Positions 1-5,259 of a stretch of DNA of 5,768 nucleotides are shown in pieces. Position 1 is the first letter of the stretch. The number at the start of each line of letters is the position of its first letter. The notes below the pieces were generated by a model. It worked only from the letters and a program-made list of their open reading frames with translations, ran no database searches and was not told where the DNA came from. Position numbers and translations under genes: made by a program. The DNA comes from JOPF133 sp035505095 (GTDB taxonomy: Bacteria; Acidobacteriota; Terriglobia; Bryobacterales; Bryobacteraceae), in NCBI GenBank assembly GCA_035505095.1, contig DATJRE010000340.1:1-5768 (forward strand). The letters run 5' to 3'.

Positions 1-499
1 CCGCAGTTTCGATTTCCGGACCCGGGCCGGAGTTTCTGGCACTGTCGGCGATGGATTCGGGAGCCGGGGAACGGTTTGCGGCCGGCATTGGTTCGGCGGT
101 GGCCGGGAACAATTCGGGCAGCGATGCCGCGAGAGGCACGCCGGCAGCCGGGTTTCGAGAGAACGCGGGGGCATGTTCGCTGGCCCCTTCCTGCGGCTGC
201 GGTTTCAACGACGCGAATACTGGTAACTCCATAGCGGGATTGTCGACGCGGACCGGAAAAGGCGCTGTCTGATTGCTTGCCGCGTGCTTCTCCGTAGACC
301 TGGCGGGCGGGTGAAGCGTGACGGGCTTGGATGGCGCGCTGGACGGAAAAGACGCGTCGGAATCTCCCATGCTCCCGTCGAGGTATGCCCAAAAGCCGGC
401 CGGGTAGCCGTCAGCCTGGCTCCCGTGGCGCGCCCCGGCGACTATTATGTTGGCCGCAATTGCCAATTGCAGACCAGCGGTGGTCGCGGAGAAGGTCAC
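1..499 (-). CDS. Partial Ala/Pro/Ser-rich protein, possibly flagellar hook-length control protein (FliK-like); 3' end beyond left edge
   Basis: A reading frame without stops runs on the minus strand from an in-frame TAA at 512-514 down to position 1 and continues out of the window. The best start in that frame is GTG at 499; TTG at 466 and ATG at 370 are alternatives, and none has a clear Shine-Dalgarno. I prefer 499 because third-position GC (about 77%) exceeds positions 1 and 2 (about 62% each) between 371 and 514, as expected of coding DNA in this genome. From the GTG the visible part is 166 residues. Residues 1-43 include a short hydrophobic stretch (LQLAIAANIIVAG). Residues 44-166 lack Cys and Trp, contain about 22 Pro and many Ala and Ser, and look disordered. 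FliK proteins have such N-terminal regions and sit in flagellar loci, but the diagnostic FliK C-terminal domain would be outside the window, so this name is an inference from composition and neighbourhood. The gene is divergent from the flgF operon. The overlapping plus-strand frames here are not protein-like. Confidence 0.6.
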   Translation of the reverse strand, partial: MTFSATTAGLQLAIAANIIVAGARHGSQADGYPAGFWAYLDGSMGDSDASFPSSAPSKPVTLHPPARSTEKHAASNQTAPFPVRVDNPAMELPVFASLKPQPQEGASEHAPAFSRNPAAGVPLAASLPELFPATAEPMPAANRSPAPESIADSARNSGPGPEIETA

Positions 500-579
500 G
501 CCGGGTGGGGTGCATTACGAGAACCAAAGATAGAAAGCCCGATTACAAGTAGTTAGCGGCGGTGGGTGGCGCCAAATTT

Positions 580-608
580 TTGACGGAAGCTGCGGGGCGC
601 CATAAAGT
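580..608 (+). promoter_or_regulatory. Candidate sigma70-type promoter for the flgF operon
   Basis: TTGACG at 580-585 matches the -35 consensus TTGACA at five of six bases. TAAAGT at 603-608 matches the -10 consensus TATAAT at four of six. The spacer is exactly 17 bases. This would place the transcription start near 615 and leave a leader of roughly 80 bases before the flgF ATG at 694. It lies in the only sizeable non-coding gap upstream of the operon, in an AT-rich pocket (574-583) of otherwise GC-rich DNA. It was found by eye and has not been tested against background frequency. Confidence 0.35.
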
Positions 609-618
609 TGCCCCGCGG
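590..618. repeat. GC-rich inverted repeat (hairpin) in the divergent promoter region
   Basis: GCGGGGC at 592-598 is the exact reverse complement of GCCCCGC at 610-616. One G-T wobble (591/617) and one further C-G pair (590/618) extend the stem to nine pairs around an 11-base loop (599-609). The loop contains the TAAAGTT that forms part of both promoter candidates. No T-run follows on either strand, so it does not look like an intrinsic terminator. It could be an operator or a chance product of GC-rich sequence. Confidence 0.4.
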
Positions 619-629
619 CGGATCGGCAA
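603..629 (+). promoter_or_regulatory. Weak candidate sigma28 (FliA)-type promoter upstream of flgF
   Basis: TAAAGTTG at 603-610 matches the flagellar sigma28 -35 element TAAAGTTT at seven of eight bases. After exactly 11 bases, ATCGGCAA at 622-629 matches the -10 element GCCGATAA at only four of eight, including the central CG and the terminal AA. The -35 match and spacing are good but the -10 match is poor. It overlaps the sigma70-like candidate, so at most one may be real. Rod and ring genes are usually expressed before sigma28 becomes active, which also counts against it. Confidence 0.18.
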
Positions 630-640
630 ACTGTTGCATT

Positions 641-653
641 GGAAGCAGCTTCC
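641..653. repeat. Perfect 13-bp palindrome, possible operator
   Basis: GGAAGC-A-GCTTCC is a perfect inverted repeat with six-base arms around one central base, 41 bases upstream of the flgF start. A related half-site, GGAAGCTGC, occurs at 585-593 next to the candidate -35 box. The position suits a regulator site or a short leader hairpin; no specific regulator can be named. Confidence 0.35.
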
Positions 654-683
654 CACGGTCCTCGACTTGCTTTTTACCGGCCT

Positions 684-688
684 GGAAG
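684..688 (+). promoter_or_regulatory. Ribosome binding site fixing the flgF start
   Basis: GGAAG lies five bases upstream of the ATG at 694. It supports that start over an in-frame upstream codon at 562, which would add 44 residues with no resemblance to a rod protein N-terminus. Confidence 0.55.
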
Positions 689-693
689 ACGCC

Positions 694-1419
694 ATGGACC
701 CCCTGACAATCCTAGCCGCCGGCGGAATGCAGGCTCGTCTCGAGTCGCTCGACATGCTGGCGAACAACCTGGCGAATACGGAAACCAGCGGCTATAAGAC
801 TGACCGTGAATTCTATAACCTCTATCAATCGGCCGAAGCCGGCGCGGACGAAGATGCAACCACCTTGCCGGTGATCGAGCGGACCTGGACCGACTTTTCG
901 GCGGGGACATTGCGGGCCACCGGCAATCCCCTGGATCTGGCGCTTTCCGGCAATGGTTTCTTTGCCGTGGATGGGCCGGCCGGCACGCTATACACGCGCA
1001 ACGGGAATCTTCGGGTATCGGCATCCGGAGCGCTGGTTACCAGCGAGGGCTATGCGGTCCGCACGGTCTCCGGCGGGCGTTTGCAGGTGCAGCCTTCCGG
1101 CCCGCTGGAGGTTTCCGGCGATGGTGCGGTGCGCCAGAACGGGCAGACGCTCGGCCAAATCGCCGTAGCGTCCTTCGCCGACAACAGCGTGCTGATGAAG
1201 CATGGGTCCAGCTATTTCGAGAGTACGGCCCCGTCGCAGCCGGCAGCCGGGACCGAAGTCGAGCAGGGCAAGCTGGAAGCCTCGAACGTCGGCCCGGCCG
1301 AGTCGGCGGTGCGCCTGGTGGCGGTCATGCGGCAGTTTGAAATGCTCGAGAAAGCCGCGCAAATGGGATCGCAGATGAACCGCGAGTCCGTGGAAGAGGT
1401 CGCCAAAGTGGCTTCTTAA
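694..1419 (+). CDS. flgF: Flagellar basal-body rod protein FlgF
   Basis: FlgF is a proximal rod subunit exported by the flagellar type III system into the periplasm, where it joins the drive shaft beneath FlgG. The 241-residue product is close to the usual FlgF length (about 250). The N-terminal rod helix is at about residues 1-40 with the rod/hook signature LANNLANTETSGYKTD (22-37). The GNPLDLALSGNGFFAV block (77-92) and TRNGNLRVSASGALV (101-115) are typical of the FlgF/FlgG/FlgE family. The C-terminal helix at about 198-235 carries SNVGPAESAVRLVAVMRQFE (197-216). There is no signal peptide, as expected for type III export. The start at 694 is chosen because the conserved N-terminus begins there and GGAAG precedes it. 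FlgF is preferred over FlgG because the protein is shorter, starts MDPL, and a clear FlgG follows. It is the first gene of the operon; flgG starts 11 bases after its stop. Confidence 0.93.
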   Translation: MDPLTILAAGGMQARLESLDMLANNLANTETSGYKTDREFYNLYQSAEAGADEDATTLPVIERTWTDFSAGTLRATGNPLDLALSGNGFFAVDGPAGTLYTRNGNLRVSASGALVTSEGYAVRTVSGGRLQVQPSGPLEVSGDGAVRQNGQTLGQIAVASFADNSVLMKHGSSYFESTAPSQPAAGTEVEQGKLEASNVGPAESAVRLVAVMRQFEMLEKAAQMGSQMNRESVEEVAKVAS

Positions 1420-1430
1420 GGAGTGATGGG

Positions 1431-2225
1431 ATGATTCGAGCCCTTTTCAGCGCCGCCAGCGGCATGACGGCGCAACAGATGAACGTGGATAATATCGCCA
1501 ACAACCTGGCCAACGCCAACACCGCCGGCTACAAGGCGCGGCGGGTCCAATTTCAGGATTTGCTTTATCAGAACCTGCTGCAGCCGGGCGCCTCCGCCAG
1601 CCAGCAGACGGTGGTCCCCGCCGGACTGCAATTGGGCATGGGGACCCATCCGGCTTCGAACGAGATCATCTTTACGCAGGGGAATTTTTCCGAGACCGAC
1701 AACCCGCTCGATGTGGTGATCCAAGGCAACGGATTCTTCCAGGTCCTGCAGCCCAACGGGCAACTCGCCTACACCCGGGACGGAGAATTCCAACTCGATA
1801 AGAGCGGCAACCTGGTGACCGCCAGTGGCAATCCGATACAGCCCCAAATCACCATTCCGCCGGATGCCCTGTCGATCACCATTGCCGGCGATGGCACGGT
1901 CAGCTATACGCAGCCCAACCAGACCACCGCGCAGGTAGCCGGCCAAATCCAACTTGCCAGCTTCCAGAATCCGGCCGGCTTAAGCACCATTGGCGGCAAT
2001 CTGTATACTCCCACGGAGGCGTCCGGCGATCCGACCCTGGGCGCGCCGGGCGGCGCCGAGGGGCTGGGCACTCTACTGCAGGGCTATACCGAGCAATCCA
2101 ACGTGAGCGTGGTCGAGGAATTCGTGAACCTCATCGTGGCGCAAAGAGCCTATGAGGCCAATTCCAAGGTCGTGCAGGCGGCCAACGAGATGTACCAGCA
2201 GACCAATAACCTGGTGCAGCAATGA
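1431..2225 (+). CDS. flgG: Flagellar basal-body distal rod protein FlgG
   Basis: FlgG builds the distal rod that passes through the P- and L-rings and connects to the hook. The 264-residue product matches the usual length (about 260). The N-terminal helix contains the signature NIANNLANANTAGYKARR (21-38). Next comes the FlgG-specific segment YQNLLQPGASASQQTVVP (46-63), absent from the hook protein FlgE and associated with the straight, stiff rod. The core has NPLDVVIQGNGFFQV (91-105) and YTRDGEFQLDKSGNLVT (114-130). The C-terminal helix has GYTEQSNVSVVEEFVNLIVA (218-237) followed by QRAYEANSKVVQ, the standard rod-family ending. There is no signal peptide. AAGGAG at 1418-1423, overlapping the flgF stop codon, lies seven bases before the ATG. 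The stop overlaps the flgA start as ATGA, implying translational coupling. Confidence 0.97.
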   Translation: MIRALFSAASGMTAQQMNVDNIANNLANANTAGYKARRVQFQDLLYQNLLQPGASASQQTVVPAGLQLGMGTHPASNEIIFTQGNFSETDNPLDVVIQGNGFFQVLQPNGQLAYTRDGEFQLDKSGNLVTASGNPIQPQITIPPDALSITIAGDGTVSYTQPNQTTAQVAGQIQLASFQNPAGLSTIGGNLYTPTEASGDPTLGAPGGAEGLGTLLQGYTEQSNVSVVEEFVNLIVAQRAYEANSKVVQAANEMYQQTNNLVQQ

Positions 2226-3103
2226 CCCGTTGGCTTCTGCTATCGGTATGGGCCACGGGATCGATGGCGGCTTGTATTCCGGTGGGCGAACGCATTCTGG
2301 GGGCGGATATCGGTCGCGCGGTTCCGGCCTTCGCGGATATTCCGGGAGAAACGGTGATTGATTTCGCGCCGCCGCCGGGTGCCCGGCGCACTTATGGACC
2401 CGCGGAACTGGAGCGGTTGGCGCGCCGGTTCGGAATCCGTGCCGAGCCGGGCGAGGAAGCCTGTTTTGTGCGCTTCGCCGAACCCCTCACGTCCGAGCGG
2501 GTGCAGGCAGCTCTGCAGGCGGCGCTGCCCGGGGAGTCTTTCGAACTGTTGGAATTCAGCCATCAGCCGGCGCCTCCCGGCGAGCTGCATTTCTCGCCTC
2601 CGGCAGGGAGCGGAAGCACGTGGGTCTGGCAGGGGCGTATCTCGCGCGCGGGCCAAGCCGATTTTCCGGTTTGGGCCAGAGTGCGCTTACGGGCGTCGGG
2701 AAAGCGGGTGGTGGCGGCCCAGCCTCTGCGGGCCGGACAACCCATCGCGCGCGCCCAACTGGGCGAAGAGGCCATGGACGTGCCCCCGGGAGCGGCTGAC
2801 CTGTCGCAAATTGTGGGGCGGGCGCCGCGCCGGCCCATCGCCGCCGGCCTTCCCATCCTGGCTGCCTGGCTGGAAGATCCCGCGGACGTTTTAGCCGGCC
2901 AACCGGTGACCGTCGAAGTGCGCTGCGGGCAGGCGCTTTTGCGCCTCGAAGGGCGCGCGCAGGCGCCGGGAAAGATGGGGCAAGTAATTCCGGTACGCAA
3001 TCCGGCTACCGGCAAAATCTTTCGCGCCATGGTTGCAGGGCGCGCTCGGGTAGTCCTTCGCACGGGCCCGCCGGATTCCCCGGACGCTGGAGCTAATCCA
3101 TGA
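2222..3103 (+). CDS. flgA: Flagellar basal body P-ring formation chaperone FlgA
   Basis: FlgA is a periplasmic chaperone needed for FlgI to assemble into the P-ring around the rod. The 293-residue product is longer than the enterobacterial protein (about 220). The N-terminus MTR followed by a hydrophobic stretch ending GSMAAC (13-18) is a Sec signal; the Cys at 18 could be a lipidation site, but Met at -3 is not a standard lipobox. PAELERLARRFGI (60-72) resembles the FlgA N-terminal region. A SAF-type segment begins at RVVAAQPLRAGQPIARAQL (162-180). The C-terminal FlgA core shows AGQPVTVEVRCGQALLRLEG (225-244), then GQVIPVRNPATGKIFRAMV (253-271), the clearest family hallmark. Residues 105-160 are poorly conserved to my eye. 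The gene is joined to flgG and flgH by ATGA overlaps. Its position between flgG and flgH fits its role and differs from enteric bacteria, where flgA is transcribed apart. Confidence 0.9.
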   Translation: MTRWLLLSVWATGSMAACIPVGERILGADIGRAVPAFADIPGETVIDFAPPPGARRTYGPAELERLARRFGIRAEPGEEACFVRFAEPLTSERVQAALQAALPGESFELLEFSHQPAPPGELHFSPPAGSGSTWVWQGRISRAGQADFPVWARVRLRASGKRVVAAQPLRAGQPIARAQLGEEAMDVPPGAADLSQIVGRAPRRPIAAGLPILAAWLEDPADVLAGQPVTVEVRCGQALLRLEGRAQAPGKMGQVIPVRNPATGKIFRAMVAGRARVVLRTGPPDSPDAGANP

Positions 3104-3804
3104 AAATCACCGGATTGGCTTTGCTGGCCATGGCAGCCGGTACGGCCGGGAACGGACTGGCAGCTTCCCAGAAACCGGCCAAACCGCCGGAACCGTCCGC
3201 GCTCGACCGCTATGTGGAACAGGCCACCGCTGCCGCGCGCGCCGCCAACGACGCCACGGCGGGATCGCTATGGTCTTCGGCCGCTCTGTTGAATGACCTG
3301 GCGCGCGATCTGCTGGCCAGCCGGGTGAACGACACGGTGACTGTGCAGGTGGCCGAGAATGCCTCGGCCGTGAGCACCGGCAACGTGCAAACCGCGCGAA
3401 CCTCCAGCGCCAGTGCCTCGATCAGCGCGCTGGCCGGACCGCAGAAAGCCAGCGGCACGCTGGCCAACCTGCTGGGGACTTCGGGGAACCAGGCGTTGCA
3501 AGGTTCGGGCACCATCGGACGGACTACGGTAATCACCACCACCCTGGGTACCCGGGTCGTCCGGGTACTGCCCAACGGCTATCTGGTGATTGAAGGTGTC
3601 AAGGAAATCCGGGTGAGTTCCGAGGAACAGGTGATTACAGTCCGTGGGGTGGTGCGGCCCGCCGATCTCGGCCCGAACAACGTGGTGCAATCGGACCTGG
3701 TGGCGCAGCTGGAAGTCTCGGTGAACGGCAAAGGAGTGGTGGGAGACGCCATCCGGCGTCCCAATTTCCTTTACCGCCTGCTGCTGGGACTGCTTCCGTT
3801 TTAG
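3100..3804 (+). CDS. flgH: Flagellar L-ring protein FlgH (without lipoprotein cysteine)
   Basis: FlgH forms the L-ring, the outer-membrane bushing through which the rod turns. The 234-residue product fits the family (about 230). Residues 1-22 form a Sec signal peptide ending LAAS. Residues 23-54 are a Lys/Pro/Ala-rich stretch with a likely helix (DRYVEQATAAARAAN, 36-50). The FlgH core starts at GSLWSS (55-60) and continues with RVNDTVTVQVAENASA (75-90), a Ser/Ala/Thr-rich region, TLGTRVVRVLPNGYLVIEG (148-166), VRGVVRPADLGPNN (181-194), and ends RRPNFLYRLLLGLLPF, close to the family's usual C-terminus. The whole protein has no cysteine, so the N-terminal lipid anchor usual for FlgH cannot form. 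The ATG overlaps the flgA stop (ATGA), with GGAG at 3089-3092 seven bases upstream. No alternative start would supply a cysteine. Confidence 0.94.
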   Translation: MKITGLALLAMAAGTAGNGLAASQKPAKPPEPSALDRYVEQATAAARAANDATAGSLWSSAALLNDLARDLLASRVNDTVTVQVAENASAVSTGNVQTARTSSASASISALAGPQKASGTLANLLGTSGNQALQGSGTIGRTTVITTTLGTRVVRVLPNGYLVIEGVKEIRVSSEEQVITVRGVVRPADLGPNNVVQSDLVAQLEVSVNGKGVVGDAIRRPNFLYRLLLGLLPF

Positions 3805-3808
3805 AAAA

Positions 3809-4942
3809 ATGACGGGTGGAATGGTGAGTCGGATGGCGCAATGGCCGGCGAAATGGACGGCCGCGGGGCTGTTGGCGGTGCTGGGCGCGCCGGGGTGGTC
3901 CGCGACGCGGCTGAAGGATCTGGTGTCCATTGAAGGTGTCCGCGATAACCAGTTGATCGGTTATGGACTGGTGGTGGGGCTGGCGGGGACCGGCGACCGG
4001 CAGCAGACCATTTTTTCGCCGCAAAGTCTGGCAAACATGCTGGAGCGCATGGGGGTTTCGGTGCCTGGGGGGACCATCCGGGTGAAGAACACCGCGGCGG
4101 TGATGCTCACCGCCACCTTGCCGCCCTTTGCGCAGCCCGGCACACACCTGGACGTCACGGTAGCCGCCATCGGCGATGCCTCCAACCTGCAGGGCGGTTT
4201 GCTGGTGATGACGCCGCTCAAAGCTGCCGACGGTCAAGTCTATGTAGTCGCGCAGGGGCCCATTGCCATGAGCGGATTCGCGGCCGGCCGTGGCGGCGCC
4301 AGCCAAACCGTCAACCACCCCACCGTGGGCCGCGTCCCGGGCGGCGGAATTGTGGAGCGGATGGCGCCTTCCGTGGCGCCCAAAGGGGTCTTGCATCTGC
4401 AACTCCGTTATGCGGACTTTACAACTGCCGCGCGGGCCGCGGCGGCGCTGAACTCGCGTTACGGCGGAAGCGGCCCGCCGCCAGCGCGCGCGGAAAACGC
4501 TGCTCTGGTGAGCGTACAAATACCGGCGGCCTATGCCGCCCGGCCGGTCGATTTCATCGCCGAGATGGAGGCGCTGATGGTGGACGCCGACCAGCCGGCT
4601 AAGGTGGTGGTGAACGAAAGAACCGGCACCATCGTGATGGGGCGGGAAGTGAGGATTGCGCCGGTGGCCATCCTGCACGGCAACCTGACGGTCGAAATTC
4701 AGACGAGCGTCGAATCGCTAGCTCCCCGTCCGGCACCGGCCAGCCCGGCCGCGGTTCCGGTGAAAACCAGCGTCGCCGTCACCGAAGATGCGGCGCGCCA
4801 CGTTTTGCTGCAGAAGGGCGCCACGGTCGAGGAGTTGGTAGAGGCGCTGGCGGCCATCGGCTCGACCCCCCGGGACGTGATTGCGATCCTGCAGAATCTG
4901 CGGGCAGCCGGCGCCCTGGACGCGGAATTGGAGGTCATCTGA
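3809..4942 (+). CDS. flgI: Flagellar P-ring protein FlgI
   Basis: FlgI assembles into the P-ring in the peptidoglycan layer, with help from FlgA. The 377-residue product matches the family (about 365-375). A Sec signal peptide ends near GAPGWSA (26-32). The mature protein opens with TRLKDLVSIEGVRDNQLIGY (33-52) and GLVVGLAGTGD (53-63), the FlgI hallmark. Other family blocks are SLANMLERMGV (73-83), VKNTAAVMLTATLPPFAQPG (92-111), VNERTGTIVMG (268-278) and the C-terminal GSTPRDVIAILQNLRAAGAL (351-370). An Ala/Pro linker (305-317) precedes the C-terminal part. The start is uncertain: ATG at 3809 is four bases after flgH but has no Shine-Dalgarno. ATG at 3833 (residue 9) has GGTGAG at 3823-3828 with four-base spacing and gives a more normal signal peptide. 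ATG at 3821 is also possible. The function is not affected. The stop shares one base with the flgJ start (TGATG). Confidence 0.96.
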   Translation: MTGGMVSRMAQWPAKWTAAGLLAVLGAPGWSATRLKDLVSIEGVRDNQLIGYGLVVGLAGTGDRQQTIFSPQSLANMLERMGVSVPGGTIRVKNTAAVMLTATLPPFAQPGTHLDVTVAAIGDASNLQGGLLVMTPLKAADGQVYVVAQGPIAMSGFAAGRGGASQTVNHPTVGRVPGGGIVERMAPSVAPKGVLHLQLRYADFTTAARAAAALNSRYGGSGPPPARAENAALVSVQIPAAYAARPVDFIAEMEALMVDADQPAKVVVNERTGTIVMGREVRIAPVAILHGNLTVEIQTSVESLAPRPAPASPAAVPVKTSVAVTEDAARHVLLQKGATVEELVEALAAIGSTPRDVIAILQNLRAAGALDAELEVI

Positions 4943-5235
4943 TGAGCAGCAGCTTGACATTATCAACATCCGCATCCCTGATGGTGCCGTCGCAGGAAGC
5001 GCGCCGGCCGCAGAATGTCGCCGAAGCCGCCCAACAATTCGAAGCGCTCATGATCGGTGAACTGCTCAAAGCCGCTCGTGGCGATGAGAATGGCTGGCTG
5101 GGGAGCGGCGAGGACACCGGCGATGCCACAGCGGGCGCGTTGGCCGAAGAGCAGTTCGCCCAGGCGCTGGCGCGCAGTGGCGGTCTGGGACTGGGTAAGC
5201 TGATCGAAGCAAACCTCGCGCCTGATCGAACTTAG
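4942..5235 (+). CDS. flgJ: Flagellar rod-binding protein FlgJ, single-domain (no muramidase domain)
   Basis: The product is a 97-residue protein corresponding to the N-terminal rod-binding domain of FlgJ, thought to act as a cap or scaffold for rod growth in the periplasm. After a Ser-rich start, residues 25-46 (NVAEAAQQFEALMIGELLKA and following) give the AAxxFEALMxxxLLKAAR pattern of the family. Residues 66-94 (ALAEEQFAQALARSGGLGLG, then KLIEANLAP) match the closing part of the domain. Enterobacterial FlgJ has over 300 residues, with a C-terminal peptidoglycan hydrolase; that half is absent here, and the frame ends normally with no downstream remnant before the convergent fliS. Single-domain FlgJ is known in several phyla, where a separate enzyme opens the wall. 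The start is well supported by GGAGGT at 4930-4935, six bases upstream, and by TGATG coupling to flgI. It is the last gene of the operon within this window. Confidence 0.9.
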   Translation: MSSSLTLSTSASLMVPSQEARRPQNVAEAAQQFEALMIGELLKAARGDENGWLGSGEDTGDATAGALAEEQFAQALARSGGLGLGKLIEANLAPDRT

Positions 5236-5245
5236 GCGATGTTCG
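5219..5245. other. Alternative hairpins at the convergent flgJ/fliS junction, weak terminator candidate
   Basis: Positions 5219-5225 pair with 5232-5238 (seven pairs including one G-T, six-base loop), spanning the flgJ stop codon. A competing hairpin pairs CGAAC (5227-5231) with GTTCG (5241-5245). Only 24 bases separate the two convergent genes, so any terminator must sit here or inside coding sequence. Neither hairpin is followed by a T-run on either strand, so intrinsic termination is not convincing. Confidence 0.22.
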
Positions 5246-5259
5246 GCGGCGCGGACAAT

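Noticed and set aside
51..556. Plus-strand open frames near the left edge (51-272, 284-556, 331-552)
   Set aside because: Their translations are Arg/Gly-rich without domain features, and codon-position GC favours the minus-strand frame.
623..638. Sigma54-like element (CGGCAA followed by TTGCA)
   Set aside because: The GG and GC dinucleotides are nine rather than ten bases apart and the -24 box is poor; sigma54 promoters tolerate spacing changes badly.
562..693. Upstream in-frame extension of flgF adding 44 residues
   Set aside because: The conserved rod-protein N-terminus begins at the ATG at 694 with GGAAG before it. The extension resembles no rod protein and overlaps the promoter candidates.
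1416..1952. 178-residue open frame antisense to flgG
   Set aside because: It mirrors conserved FlgG codons in the antisense direction; composition and lack of context indicate a shadow.
3591..3942. Twelve-base repeat ATTGAAGGTGTC in flgH (about 3591) and flgI (about 3931)
   Set aside because: Each copy encodes an IEGV segment that belongs to its own protein, so it is probably coincidental.
3635..4678. 347-residue open frame antisense to flgH/flgI
   Set aside because: Arg/His-rich shadow frame produced by GC-biased codons of the real genes on the other strand; no family features and no ribosome binding site.
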